A stretch of DNA of 64,000 bases from Streptomyces sp. ISL-87 (GTDB taxonomy: Bacteria; Actinomycetota; Actinomycetes; Streptomycetales; Streptomycetaceae): contig NZ_JAGGOY010000045.1 of the NCBI RefSeq assembly GCF_018614095.1, forward strand, positions 2,107 to 66,106, given 5' to 3'. The notes beneath the pieces are model-generated. The model was not told where the DNA came from and made no database searches. It saw only the letters and a list, made by a program, of their open reading frames with translations. The translations under genes were made by a program, and so were the position numbers. Shown one piece after another: positions 50,647 to 59,757 of this stretch (position 1 is its first letter; every line of letters starts with the position of its first letter).

Positions 50647-51858
50647 CTAGGACTGAAGATCGCCGTCGGCCAGACGTCCGAGGATCAGGGCGATCCGCAG
50701 CGTGAACGCCGAACGGACATCAGAGGGCGACCAGCCGGTGACGTCCGTCACACGTCGCAGCCGGTAGCGCACCGTGTTCGGGTGGACGAACAGCATCCGG
50801 GCCGCCCCCTCCAGGCTGCTCGCCTGCTCCAGATAGACGGCCAGCGTCTCCAGGAGCGCCGAGCCCGCTTCCTCCAGCGGTCTGTAGATCTCCTCCACCA
50901 ACTGCTCGCGCGCCGAAGGGTCGGAGGCGATCGCGCGCTCCGGAAGGAGATCGTCCGCCAGCACCGGCCGCGGGGCGTCCTGCCAGGCCGTGCACGCCTT
51001 CAGGCCGGCCGCCGCGGCCTGCGCCGACTTTGTCGCGTTCAGCAGGTCCGGGACCACGGGGCCGGCCACGACCGGACCGGCCGCGAAGGGCCCGATCAGG
51101 GACTTCGCCACCCGCATGGGGTTGTCGCTGCCGCCCGCGATCACGACCAGGCGGTCGCCGAGCACGCCCGTCAGGACCTGAAGCTTGTGGTGCCGGGCCG
51201 CGCGCCGGATCGCCTCGACCGTCAGCTCGCTGTCCCCGTCCGGAGCGGTGCCCAGCACCACGCACACGTGTTCCGGGGAGTTCCAGCCGAGCGCCGCGGC
51301 CCGCGACAGCGCGCCCTCGTCGGCCTCGCCGGACAGCACCGCGTTGACGACCAGGGACTCCAGCCGGGCGTCCCACGCCCCGCGCGCCTCCGCCGCCTGG
51401 GCGTACACCTGGGCGGTCGCGAAGGCGATCTCCCGGGCGTACACCAGCAGCGCCTCGCGCAGGATCGACTCGTCGCCCGGGGCCGCCACCTCGTCGATCG
51501 CGGCCTCCATGACCTCGATCGTGGTGCGGACCATCTCGACGGTCTGGCGCAGGGTGATCGCCCGGGTCAGCTCGCGCGGAGCCGTCCCGAAGACGTCGGT
51601 CGAGATCGCCTGCGGGGTCTCCGGGTGCCGGAACCACTCCGTGAACGCGGCGATACCGGCCTGGGCGACCAGGCCGATCCAGGACCGGTTCTCCGGGGGC
51701 ATCGCCCGGTACCACGGCAGGGTCTCGTCCATCCGCGCGATCGCGTTGGCGGCGAGCCGGCCGGAGGACTTCTCCAGTCGGCGCAACGTCGCGGAGTGCG
51801 GATGGGCGGGATGCGCGGGACGGGTCGCGGGGGACTGCTCGTGTTCGGGTTCGGGCAC
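50647..51858 (-). CDS. fasR: FasR-type activator of fatty-acid synthesis genes
   Basis: 403 residues from a GTG at 51858. The C-terminal PucR-type helix-turn-helix is clear (YLEQASSLEGAARMLFVHPN, TVRYRLRRVTDVTGWSPSDV). The N-terminal two thirds hold the PucR-family sensor region (LPWYRAMPPENRSWIGLVAQ). The gene directly upstream of fabD in Streptomyces encodes FasR, which activates the fabD-fabH-acpP-fabF operon and is needed for growth. The identity here rests on position and domain layout. Confidence 0.92.
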   Translation of the reverse strand: MPEPEHEQSPATRPAHPAHPHSATLRRLEKSSGRLAANAIARMDETLPWYRAMPPENRSWIGLVAQAGIAAFTEWFRHPETPQAISTDVFGTAPRELTRAITLRQTVEMVRTTIEVMEAAIDEVAAPGDESILREALLVYAREIAFATAQVYAQAAEARGAWDARLESLVVNAVLSGEADEGALSRAAALGWNSPEHVCVVLGTAPDGDSELTVEAIRRAARHHKLQVLTGVLGDRLVVIAGGSDNPMRVAKSLIGPFAAGPVVAGPVVPDLLNATKSAQAAAAGLKACTAWQDAPRPVLADDLLPERAIASDPSAREQLVEEIYRPLEEAGSALLETLAVYLEQASSLEGAARMLFVHPNTVRYRLRRVTDVTGWSPSDVRSAFTLRIALILGRLADGDLQS

Positions 51859-51939
51859 GGGACAAGACTGCCTTATCGGGACGCCGGTGCGGACGCCGGT
51901 CTCACAGCGGCGTTCCGCCGGAGGGCTACGGTGGCTCCC

Positions 51940-52596
51940 ATGATTGATGTACGCCGCGGCGCGGACCGGTACGAGGGCGGGGCCCCGGCCACCGGGATCA
52001 CCACCCGGCACGCCTTCTCCTTCGGGCAGTTCTACGATCCGGACAACATCCGGTTCGGCCCGGTCCTGGCCTGTAACGAGGAGACCCTCGCCCCGGGCGC
52101 CGGCTTCGACGAGCACCCGCACAGTCACACCGAGATCGTCACCTGGGTGGTGGAGGGCGAGCTCACGCACAAGGACAGCACCACCGGGTACACCGGCCTG
52201 GTCCGGCCCGGGGACGTGCAGCGGCTCGGCTCCGGATCCGGGACGCGGCACGTGGAGCGCAACGACGGCCCGGAGCCGCTGCGGTTCGTGCAGATGTGGC
52301 TCGCGCCCCTGGTCGCCGGCGGGGAGCCCTCGTACGAGCTGGTCCCGGGGATCGCCGAGGGCACCCCCTACGAGGTCCCCGCGGCCGGCGCCGTACTGCA
52401 CGTGCGGCGGCCGGGCGCGGGCGAGCGGGTCCCCGTACCGGCGGCCAAGCGGGTGTACCTGCACGTCGTGCGCGGGGACCTGCGGCTGGACGGGGAGGAA
52501 CTCGGGCCCGGGGACTCGGCGCGGATCACCGGCGAGGAGCAGCTGGAGATCGTCGCCGGTTCCCCGGGAGAGCTGCTGATCTGGGAGCTGCCCTAG
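51940..52596 (+). CDS. Pirin-family cupin protein
   Basis: 218 residues from the ATG at 51940. DNIRFGPVLACNEETLAPGA, then FDEHPHSHTEIVTWVVEGEL, gives the pirin metal-binding HPHxHxE motif; THKDSTTGYTGLVRPGDVQR continues the family. A second cupin at the C-terminus is weaker. Some pirins are quercetin dioxygenases, others act as redox or regulatory partners. It is divergent from fasR (81-base gap). Confidence 0.92.
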   Translation: MIDVRRGADRYEGGAPATGITTRHAFSFGQFYDPDNIRFGPVLACNEETLAPGAGFDEHPHSHTEIVTWVVEGELTHKDSTTGYTGLVRPGDVQRLGSGSGTRHVERNDGPEPLRFVQMWLAPLVAGGEPSYELVPGIAEGTPYEVPAAGAVLHVRRPGAGERVPVPAAKRVYLHVVRGDLRLDGEELGPGDSARITGEEQLEIVAGSPGELLIWELP

Positions 52597-52604
52597 CCAG
52601 GGTC

Positions 52605-53423
52605 CTAAGCTGCGCGGAGCTCCGCGAGGACCGCGTCGGTGAACGCGGGCCAGGCCTCCACGGCCCACGGGCCGAAGGCGCGGTCGGTCAGCGCCACGCA
52701 CGCGGCGCGCGCGTCCGGATCCACCCACAGGAAGGTCCCGGACTGCCCGAAGTGCCCGAAGGTGCGCGGGGAGGACGCGGAGCCCGTCCAGTGCGGGGAC
52801 TTTCCGTCGCGGATCTCCACGCCGAGCCCCCAGTCGTTGGGGGACTGGTGCCCGTAGCCGGGCAGTACGCCCTTGAGCCCCGGGTGCACCACGGAGATCG
52901 CCTCGGCGACCGTGCGGACGTCGAGCAGCCGCGGCGCCTGGAGCTCGGCGGCGAAACGCGCGAGGTCGCTGACGGTGGAGACGCCGTCCTTGGCGGGCGA
53001 GCCCTCCAGGGCGGAGGAGGTCATGCCCAGCGGCTCGAAGACGGCCTGGTGCAGGTACTCCGCGAAGGGGATCCCGGTGGCCTTGGCGATGTGGTCGCCG
53101 AGGACCTCGAACCCGGCGTTGGAGTACAGCCGGCGGGTCCCCGCCGGGGCCATCGTGCGGTGCTCGTCGAAGGCCAGGCCGCTCGTGTGCGCGAGCAGGT
53201 GGCGGACGGTGGAGCCGTCCGGTCCGGCCGGTTCGTCCAGCTCGACCGCCCCTTCCTCGTAGGCGACGAGGGCGGCGTACGCGGCCAGCGGCTTGGTGAC
53301 CGAGGCGAGCGGGAAGCGGTGGCCGACCGGCCCGTGGGAGCCGGCGAGACTCCCGTCGGCGCGTACGACGGCCGCGGCCGCGTTCGGTACCGGCCAGCTC
53401 TCGATGATCCGCAGACTTTCCAT
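52605..53423 (-). CDS. Serine beta-lactamase-fold hydrolase
   Basis: 272 residues from the ATG at 53423. The class C/DD-peptidase motifs are SVTK in FPLASVTKPLAAY, YSN in RRLYSNAGFEVLG and HFGQSG at the third position. No signal peptide, so it is cytoplasmic and more likely an esterase or amidase than a resistance enzyme. It is divergent from the MerR gene and shares the MerR-type operator at 53441-53458. Confidence 0.92.
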   Translation of the reverse strand: MESLRIIESWPVPNAAAAVVRADGSLAGSHGPVGHRFPLASVTKPLAAYAALVAYEEGAVELDEPAGPDGSTVRHLLAHTSGLAFDEHRTMAPAGTRRLYSNAGFEVLGDHIAKATGIPFAEYLHQAVFEPLGMTSSALEGSPAKDGVSTVSDLARFAAELQAPRLLDVRTVAEAISVVHPGLKGVLPGYGHQSPNDWGLGVEIRDGKSPHWTGSASSPRTFGHFGQSGTFLWVDPDARAACVALTDRAFGPWAVEAWPAFTDAVLAELRAA

Positions 53424-53440
53424 GCCGCCGAGCCTACTTG

Positions 53441-53458
53441 CTTGGAGCGCACTCAAAG
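53441..53458. promoter_or_regulatory. MerR-type operator
   Basis: CTTGGAGCGCACTCAAAG: seven-base arms (CTTGGAG and CTCAAAG, one mismatch) around CGCA. MerR regulators bind such spaced palindromes within promoters. It lies 18 bases from both the hydrolase start and the merR start. Confidence 0.75.
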
Positions 53459-53475
53459 GTTTTAGCGTGGTGGTC

Positions 53476-53862
53476 ATGAGCCTGACGCAGACGCAGACGC
53501 GGTACACGATCAGTGAGGTCGAGGCCCGGACCGGTCTGACCCAGCACACCCTGCGGTGGTACGAACGGATCGGCCTGATGCCGCACGTGGACCGCTCCCA
53601 TTCGGGGCAGCGCCGGTTCACCGACAAGGACCTGAGCTGGCTGGACTTCGTCGGCAAGCTGCGCACCACCGGGATGTCGGTGGCGGACATGGTCCGGTAC
53701 GCCGAACTGGTGCGCGAGGGCGAGCACACCGTCGACGAGCGCCGCGAACTGCTGGAGCGGACGCGGCGCGAGGTGCGGGCGCGGATCGGCGAACTGACGG
53801 ACGCGCTCGCCGTGCTGGACTTCAAGATCGATCTTTACGTGGGGAAGGCAGTACAGAAATGA
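53476..53862 (+). CDS. MerR-family regulator
   Basis: 128 residues. The N-terminal winged helix is TRYTISEVEARTGLTQHTLR, WYERIGLMPHVDRSHSGQRR, FTDKDLSWLDFVGKLRTTGM. A short coiled coil follows (DERRELLERTRREVRARIGE). It has no metal-binding Cys cluster, so it senses a small organic or redox signal. Its stop overlaps the start of the aldo-keto reductase gene (ATGA). Expected to control this operon and the divergent hydrolase. Confidence 0.94.
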   Translation: MSLTQTQTRYTISEVEARTGLTQHTLRWYERIGLMPHVDRSHSGQRRFTDKDLSWLDFVGKLRTTGMSVADMVRYAELVREGEHTVDERRELLERTRREVRARIGELTDALAVLDFKIDLYVGKAVQK

Positions 53863-54878
53863 CGGGGAACACCATCATCGAGAAGGCCGAACTCGGCAAG
53901 GGCGGACCGGTCGTCGGCGTCCAGGGCCTCGGCTGCATGGGCATGAGCGAGTTCTACGGGGCCACGGACGAGTCCGTGGCCCGCGCGACCCTGGACCGGG
54001 CGCTGGACGCCGGGGTCACTCTCTTCGACACCGCCGACGCCTACGGGCGGGGCGCCAACGAGGAGTTCCTCGCGCCCTTCGTGGCGGCGCACCGGGACGA
54101 GATCACCCTGGCCACCAAGTTCGCCCTCGAACGCAACGACGACCCGAGCTACCGGGGCATCCGCAACGACCCGGCGTACATCCGCCAGGCCGTGGAGGCC
54201 AGCCTGCGGCGGCTCGGGACCGATGTGATCGACCTGTACTACATGCACCGGCGCGACCCGGCCGTGCCGTTCGCGGAGTCGGTCGGCGCGATGGCGGAGC
54301 TGGTACGGGAGGGGAAGGTGCGCCACCTGGGGCTCAGCGAGGTCACCGGGGCGGAACTGCGCGAGGCGCACGCGGTGCACCCCATCGCAGCCCTCCAGTC
54401 GGAGTGGTCGCTGTTCAGCCGGGACGTGGAGCACAGCGCGGTGGGCGCGGCGGCGGAGCTCGGGGTGGCCTTCGTGCCGTACTCCCCGCTGGGCCGCGGC
54501 TTCCTGACGGGCGCGTTCGCCGATGCGGGCAAGGACCTGACGGAGGGGGACTACCGGCAGCGGCAGCCCCGGTTCACCGGGGACAACGCCAAGGCCAACG
54601 CGGCGCTGCTGGCCCCGGTCCGGGACATCGCGCGGGCGCACGGGGCGACCCCGGCGCAGATCGCGCTTGCCTGGGTGCAGCAGCGGGCGAGCGTGCACGG
54701 GCTGACGGTGGTCCCGATCCCGGGCACCCGCAAGCCGGAGCGCCTCGCGGAGAACACGGCCGCGACCCGGATCACCCTGACGGATGCGGAGCTGGCCCTG
54801 CTGGAGCCGATCGCCGCCCAGGTGGCGGGGGACCGCTACCCGGACATGACGTTCACCTCGGTGTCGCGCGAGGACTGA
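53859..54878 (+). CDS. Aldo/keto reductase
   Basis: 339 residues from the ATG overlapping the merR stop. The AKR barrel is complete: GLGCMGMSEFYGATDE, FDTADAYGRGANEEFLAPFV with catalytic Asp and Tyr, TLATKFALE (Lys), YYMHRRDPAVPFAES (His) and VPIPGTRKPERLAEN for NADPH. This AKR13/YajO-like group reduces aldehydes and ketones. MerR and AKR form a regulator-enzyme operon. Confidence 0.95.
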   Translation: MTGNTIIEKAELGKGGPVVGVQGLGCMGMSEFYGATDESVARATLDRALDAGVTLFDTADAYGRGANEEFLAPFVAAHRDEITLATKFALERNDDPSYRGIRNDPAYIRQAVEASLRRLGTDVIDLYYMHRRDPAVPFAESVGAMAELVREGKVRHLGLSEVTGAELREAHAVHPIAALQSEWSLFSRDVEHSAVGAAAELGVAFVPYSPLGRGFLTGAFADAGKDLTEGDYRQRQPRFTGDNAKANAALLAPVRDIARAHGATPAQIALAWVQQRASVHGLTVVPIPGTRKPERLAENTAATRITLTDAELALLEPIAAQVAGDRYPDMTFTSVSRED

Positions 54879-54918
54879 CCCTCCTGCGGGGCGGCCAGCC
54901 CTGGGCGGCCCGCCGGGG

Positions 54919-55791
54919 TCAGGCGTCGGCGGCGAAGCGGTCCCGGAGCGCCGAGTACTCGGCATCGGTCAACAGCCCCGCGCTGTGCAGCTCGCCGAGG
55001 TGCTGGAGGCGGTCCCCGGAGGGCCCGGCCGGCGGGACGGTGGCGACCTGGGCGCGGCCGCGCACGGCGGACAGCACGGCCGCCGCGAACGGGAGTGCCT
55101 CGTGCACCGCCCCATAGCCGACGCCGAACACGGCGGCCGCCAGGTCGTGGTCGGGGCGTGGGTCGTCGCCGGTGTCCCGGGGGTCGCGGGGGTCCCGGGT
55201 GTCCTGGGCGTCCCGGGTGAGCAGCCGCAGATGGCCGCCGCCCAGGCCCTCGGGGGAGACCCACTCGACGCCGGTGAGCGCGGAGAGCGGGTAACGCTGG
55301 TCGCCGGCCTTCCACTTGGTGCTGCTGGCGCCCGTGCGGGACCAGCGGAAGGTGACGGCCGAGCCGTCGAAGTCCACCCGGGCGTCGTACGCCTTCAGGT
55401 GCACCGGCGGCTCCGGGACGCGGACCAGGAACCGCGGCGCCGGCTCGGCGGCATCCGGGCCCAACCGCCCCCGCAGGGCGTCCGCCAGGGCTGCCGCGAG
55501 CGGGGCCTGCTCGCCCGGCAGCACCAGCCGGTACGGGTCGCAGGTCTCCTTCAGCTGCCCGGCGGCGGCTTCCATCAGCGGATCCGCGCCCGGTCTCGGC
55601 ACGGCACGCAGCACCACCGTGTCCCGCTTCCCTGCGGCCACGGTGACCTCGGACAACGCTTCCAGGGGGATGCGGCGCGACCCAAGGGCGTGCCAGAGTC
55701 TTGGAGTTCGCATCCCCCGTGCGAAGCGGATGAGCACCGAGTCCGAGTCGAACTCCCAGACGGCATGGTTTCCGGCCAGTACGTCACCCAT
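54919..55791 (-). CDS. DUF4429-SHOCT protein
   Basis: 290 residues from the ATG at 55791. Two DUF4429 units, GNHAVWEFDSDSVLIRFARG to YRLVLPGE and LKAYDARVDFDGSAVTFRWS to LRLLTRD, are followed by an Asp/Arg-rich spacer (DAQDTRDPRDPRDTGDDP) with repetitive DNA. A SHOCT helix pair closes it (DRLQHLGELHSAGLLTDAEY). DUF4429 is related to PH-like folds; the function is unknown. Confidence 0.88.
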   Translation of the reverse strand: MGDVLAGNHAVWEFDSDSVLIRFARGMRTPRLWHALGSRRIPLEALSEVTVAAGKRDTVVLRAVPRPGADPLMEAAAGQLKETCDPYRLVLPGEQAPLAAALADALRGRLGPDAAEPAPRFLVRVPEPPVHLKAYDARVDFDGSAVTFRWSRTGASSTKWKAGDQRYPLSALTGVEWVSPEGLGGGHLRLLTRDAQDTRDPRDPRDTGDDPRPDHDLAAAVFGVGYGAVHEALPFAAAVLSAVRGRAQVATVPPAGPSGDRLQHLGELHSAGLLTDAEYSALRDRFAADA

Positions 55792-55866
55792 GCGCCACAT
55801 CGTAAAGGGAGGCGCCCCGTTGCGTCCCCCTCGCTGCGGAGCCCGTTTTCCGGGTCTCTACGCGCG

Positions 55867-57105
55867 TCAGTCCGCTTCTGTCCCGGAAATCCCTCGGCGG
55901 CAGGCGTTGCCGCCGGGTACGCACACCACGGAATCGAACGCACCGGTTCCGATTTTGGCGAAGTTGTCCAACGAGGCGGTCCCTGGCTGGAAGTAGCCGG
56001 TGTGGCTCTTGGCCCCGGCCGACGACAGCAGCCGCGCGCCGAAGTCCGGGGAGACCGGGTCCGCCCCGTGGCCCAGCCCGCCGACCTCCAGGTGCGGTAC
56101 GTCCGCGATCCAGTCCCCGGCGTCCCGCATGGCCCACACCCGCGCCGAGGTGTCGAGTTCGGCGGCGTTCTCCGCACGCATCCCGGGACTGCCGGCCACC
56201 ACCAGATCGGTCACCCGGTCCGGCAGGCCGTGCGCGGCGACCCCGCACACCACCGACCCGTAGCTGTGGCAGAACAGCGCCACGCTCGCGTCCCCGGGCA
56301 GCGCGGCGGCGAGCGCATCCAGCCGTATTGCGCCCTCCACGGCCAGCTTGCCGGTGGCCGCGTCCATGCCGAGCCCGGTGGGCGCGGTGTAGTCGGCCCA
56401 GGCGATGACGGCGGTCCGGCCGCCCGGCGCGGCCGCGCGCTGGGCCTCGTACAGGGACTCCGCCATGCCGACGGGTGAGGTGACACGGCGCTGGGTGCGC
56501 TCGAAGGTGATCGCGTCCGTGTCGACGCCGGGGACGACGACCGAGACCCGGTCGGCCCGGCCGAGGTCGCCGAACACCTCGGCGACGCGGCCGCCGCCGG
56601 TCGGGTCGAAGGCGAGGATCTGCCGTCCGGGCTGCCCCAGGGAGGCGAAGCGGTGGGCGCGCCGGGTGGCCGTGGCGCGGTCGGCGGGGGTCAGCGCGAC
56701 ATCGTGGCTGCGGCCCACCTCGACCTGCTCGGCCTGCTCCAGGGCGCGCAGGTTGGCCCGGTAGCGGGTGGCGGCCGGCACCCCGCCGAGGTTGCCGACG
56801 ACGAGCGGGTAGCCGTCGGCGAGCCGGGCCCGCTGGCCGCCGTCGAGGCCGGCGAAGAAGCGGGCCACCGTCCGTACGGGGGCGTCGGCGGGCGGCAGCG
56901 GCTGGCCGTCGACCCGGGACACGGCCCACGCGGCGAGCGCGGCGGCGCGCGGGGAGACGCTGGTCTCGGGCCGGTGCACGGCGGTCCAGCCGGTGGTCGC
57001 CAGCATGACGAACACCACCGCGAGCGCGAGCAGGGTGCGCAGGGCGGAGGCGCTCGGGGCGTCGGCGACAGGGGCGGTGGGGTGGGCGAGGCCGGGCAGT
57101 TTCAC
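55867..57105 (-). CDS. DUF1023 alpha/beta hydrolase, membrane anchored
   Basis: 412 residues. One N-terminal membrane helix (RTLLALAVVFVMLATTGWTA), then a roughly 180-residue helical region. The DUF1023 hydrolase follows: VVVPGVDTDAITFERTQRRV, the nucleophile Ser in FCHSYGSVVCGVAA, Asp in VWAMRDAGDWIADVP and His in SHTGYFQPG. It should face outside the membrane and act on an ester or amide. The substrate is unknown. Confidence 0.9.
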   Translation of the reverse strand: MKLPGLAHPTAPVADAPSASALRTLLALAVVFVMLATTGWTAVHRPETSVSPRAAALAAWAVSRVDGQPLPPADAPVRTVARFFAGLDGGQRARLADGYPLVVGNLGGVPAATRYRANLRALEQAEQVEVGRSHDVALTPADRATATRRAHRFASLGQPGRQILAFDPTGGGRVAEVFGDLGRADRVSVVVPGVDTDAITFERTQRRVTSPVGMAESLYEAQRAAAPGGRTAVIAWADYTAPTGLGMDAATGKLAVEGAIRLDALAAALPGDASVALFCHSYGSVVCGVAAHGLPDRVTDLVVAGSPGMRAENAAELDTSARVWAMRDAGDWIADVPHLEVGGLGHGADPVSPDFGARLLSSAGAKSHTGYFQPGTASLDNFAKIGTGAFDSVVCVPGGNACRRGISGTEAD

Positions 57106-57157
57106 TGGGATCAGCGTAAGAGACCTCCGAGGGCGGCGGCGCCACGGGTGACCTGGC

Positions 57158-57814
57158 TCACCGCCAGTCGGAGGCCAACGCCGGGCCGATCTGGTCGAGG
57201 TAGGCCTCGGTCATCGCACGGATCGCGGCCACGCTGGTGTCCTCGCCCTGCCCCCACAGCCGCCCGGTGACCCGCATCACCCCAAAGAAAGCGGCGACCG
57301 CGACCCGGGGCCGGGGGTCGGCGTCCAGGTCCAGCCCCTCGCGGGCGGCGATCACGCGGGCGATCTGCTCCTCCAGCTCGGTGGAGCGCCGCAGGTGGAC
57401 GGCGAGCAGGGCCGGGGTGGACTCGATGAGCCGGTAGGTGCGCATGTAGAGGTCGACCGGGACCACCTCGGAGATGGCCTCCCCGACGGTGTCCCAGGCT
57501 TCGAGCACCGCGGTGCGCATGGCCTCCAGGGGTCCCTCGGAGGCCGGCCGGACTCGCAGGGCCGCCAGGAAGTGCGATTCGACCAGGTCCTGGACGGCGA
57601 AGGCGACCTCTTCCTTGTTCGCGAAGTAGCGGAAGAAGGTGCGCTGGGAGACCTCCACGGCGTCGGTGATCTCGTCGACTGTCGTCTCCTCGTATCCCTG
57701 CGAGATGAAGAGGAGGAGGGCGGCGCGCAGCAGTGCGTCGCGGGTGCGCTGCTTCTTGCGTTCGCGCAGTCCGGCCGCCGGCGGGGCGGGCGCGGGCCGC
57801 TGGTCGGTCATCAC
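57158..57814 (-). CDS. TetR-family repressor of the drug exporter
   Basis: 218 residues. The helix-turn-helix is RERKKQRTRDALLRAALLLF, ISQGYEETTVDEITDAVEVS, QRTFFRYFANKEEV. Two palindromes (57881-57893, 57912-57924) lie between it and the divergent exporter, so it probably represses both in the absence of ligand. Confidence 0.94.
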   Translation of the reverse strand: MMTDQRPAPAPPAAGLRERKKQRTRDALLRAALLLFISQGYEETTVDEITDAVEVSQRTFFRYFANKEEVAFAVQDLVESHFLAALRVRPASEGPLEAMRTAVLEAWDTVGEAISEVVPVDLYMRTYRLIESTPALLAVHLRRSTELEEQIARVIAAREGLDLDADPRPRVAVAAFFGVMRVTGRLWGQGEDTSVAAIRAMTEAYLDQIGPALASDWR

Positions 57815-57880
57815 CGCGAGGTCCCCTTTTGATGCTGATTCTGACGCTGAGTAAGCGGTCAGGGTACCTGTGACCCACCT

Positions 57881-57893
57881 GACAGTGACTGTC
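57881..57893. promoter_or_regulatory. TetR operator, site 1
   Basis: GACAG, TGA, CTGTC: a perfect 13-bp palindrome on the TetR side of the divergent gap. Confidence 0.65.
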
Positions 57894-57911
57894 CCGTTAA
57901 GCCGTTTGTGA

Positions 57912-57924
57912 AGTGTCAGACACT
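57912..57924. promoter_or_regulatory. TetR operator, site 2
   Basis: AGTGT, CAG, ACACT: a perfect 13-bp palindrome followed by TGTCACT, 18 bases ahead of the exporter start. It shares TGTCA elements with site 1 at 31-bp spacing. Confidence 0.65.
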
Positions 57925-57941
57925 GTCACTAGCCTGTTCGC

Positions 57942-59546
57942 ATGACTAGTCAGATCACCGTGGACGATCAGGTCCCCGCCAAGGAAACAGGCCCCGCACC
58001 GGCCTCCGGCCTACGCGGCCACCCGTGGTTGACCCTCTTCGCCGTGGCGGTCGGCGTCATGATGGTCACACTCGACGGCACGATCGTCGCCGTCGCCAAC
58101 CCCGCCATCCAGAAGGACCTGAACGCCTCGCTCGCGGACGTCCAGTGGATCACCAACGGCTACCTGCTGGCCCTCGCGGTCTCGCTGATCACTGCGGGTA
58201 AGCTCGGCGACCGCTTCGGCCACCGCCAGACGTTCCTCCTCGGCATCGCCGGCTTCGCAGCCTCCTCGACCGCGATCGGCCTCTCCTCCAGCGTCGAGCT
58301 CGTCATCGGCTGCCGCGTCGCGCAGGGCCTCTTCGGCGCCCTGCTGATGCCCGCCGCGCTCGGCCTGCTGCGCGCCACGTTCCCCGCCGAGAAGCTCAAC
58401 ATGGCCATCGGCATATGGGGCATGGTCATCGGCGCCTCGACCGCCGCCGGACCCATCGTCGGCGGCCTGCTCGTCGAGAACGTCAGCTGGCAGTCCGTCT
58501 TCTTCGTCAACGTGCCCGTCGGCATCATCGCGCTCGTCCTCGGCCTGGTGATCCTGGTCGACCACCGCGCCGAGAACGCCCCGCGCTCCTTCGACGTCCT
58601 CGGCATCCTGGTGCTGTCGGCCGCGATGTTCTCCCTGATCTGGGCCCTGATCAAGGCCGCCGAGTGGGGCTGGGGCGACCCCAGGACGCTCGTCTTCCTC
58701 GCCGTGTCCGTGCTCTGCTTCGTGTTCTTCGCCTTCTGGGAGACCAAGGTCTCCGAACCGCTGATCCCGCTGAGCCTGTTCCGCTCGCTGCCGCTGTCCG
58801 CGGGCACCGTGCTGATGGTCCTGATGGCCTTCGCCTTCATGGGCGGCCTGTTCTTCGTCACCTTCTACCTGCAGAACGTGCACCTCATGAGCCCCGTCGA
58901 CAGCGGTCTGCACCTGCTGCCGCTCACCGGCATGATGATCGTCGGCTCGCCCCTGGCCGGCGCCGCCATCACCAAGGCCGGCCCGCGGATCCCGCTGGTC
59001 GCCGGCATGGTCGCCACCGCCGCCGCCTGCTTCGGGATGGCTCAGCTCACCCCGGGCACCGGCACCCTCACCATGTCGCTCTGGTTCGCCCTGCTCGGCC
59101 TCGGCCTCGCGCCCGTCATGGTCGGCGCCACCGAGGTCATCGTCGGCAACGCCCCGCTGGAGCTCTCCGGTGTGGCCGGCGGGCTCCAGCAGGCCGCCAT
59201 GCAGGTCGGGGGCAGCCTCGGCACCGCCGTCCTCGGCGCGGTCATGGCCAGTACGGTCAGCAGCTCGTTCGGGGACAACTGGGCCGAGGCCGAACTGCCC
59301 CCGCTCCCCGAGGGCCAGCTGGAGCTCGTGGAGAAGGGTGTCCAGGTCGGCCTCGCGCCGGTGCCGCCGGGAGCCCCTGAGCCGGTCGCCCAGGCGATAA
59401 CCAAGGTCGCGCACGACACGTTCGTGTCCGGCATGAGCACCGCCTTCACCGTCGCCGGCGTCGTCGCGGTGCTCGCCGCGGTCGTGGCCTGCTTCACCAA
59501 GCGCGGCGTGAACGCCGCCGCCGGAGCGGGCGCGGCCCACGTCTGA
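57942..59546 (+). CDS. DHA2-type multidrug exporter (14 helices, MFS)
   Basis: 534 residues. The DHA2 features are LDGTIVAVANPAIQKDLNAS after helix 1, LGDRFGHRQTFLLGIAGFA (motif A) and GWRVxQG-like CRVAQGLFGALLMPAALGLL; fourteen helices fit the length. It should pump cationic or hydrophobic drugs in exchange for protons. It is divergent from its likely TetR repressor and ends before a 13-bp hairpin. Confidence 0.94.
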   Translation: MTSQITVDDQVPAKETGPAPASGLRGHPWLTLFAVAVGVMMVTLDGTIVAVANPAIQKDLNASLADVQWITNGYLLALAVSLITAGKLGDRFGHRQTFLLGIAGFAASSTAIGLSSSVELVIGCRVAQGLFGALLMPAALGLLRATFPAEKLNMAIGIWGMVIGASTAAGPIVGGLLVENVSWQSVFFVNVPVGIIALVLGLVILVDHRAENAPRSFDVLGILVLSAAMFSLIWALIKAAEWGWGDPRTLVFLAVSVLCFVFFAFWETKVSEPLIPLSLFRSLPLSAGTVLMVLMAFAFMGGLFFVTFYLQNVHLMSPVDSGLHLLPLTGMMIVGSPLAGAAITKAGPRIPLVAGMVATAAACFGMAQLTPGTGTLTMSLWFALLGLGLAPVMVGATEVIVGNAPLELSGVAGGLQQAAMQVGGSLGTAVLGAVMASTVSSSFGDNWAEAELPPLPEGQLELVEKGVQVGLAPVPPGAPEPVAQAITKVAHDTFVSGMSTAFTVAGVVAVLAAVVACFTKRGVNAAAGAGAAHV

Positions 59547-59603
59547 GCCGCCCGCCCGCCTTCCCTGAGGTGACGACCGCGGAGGCGTCAACTCCTTGCG
59601 CGA

Positions 59604-59635
59604 ACAGCCCCGCCGGTCCGGTCCGGCGGGGCTGT
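59604..59635 (+). terminator. Terminator of the exporter gene
   Basis: A 13-bp perfect stem (ACAGCCCCGCCGG and CCGGCGGGGCTGT) with a six-base loop, 58 bases past the stop. Confidence 0.85.
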
Positions 59636-59757
59636 CGCCTATCCGGGTACACCCGCCCACAGCCCCTTCCGCCCGACCGTCGGCGCAGGTCAGCGTGGTG
59701 TCAGCGGCGCTCCGGAACACGTCCGGGGTGCCCCTGTCCACAAGGAGTTGACCCGTC

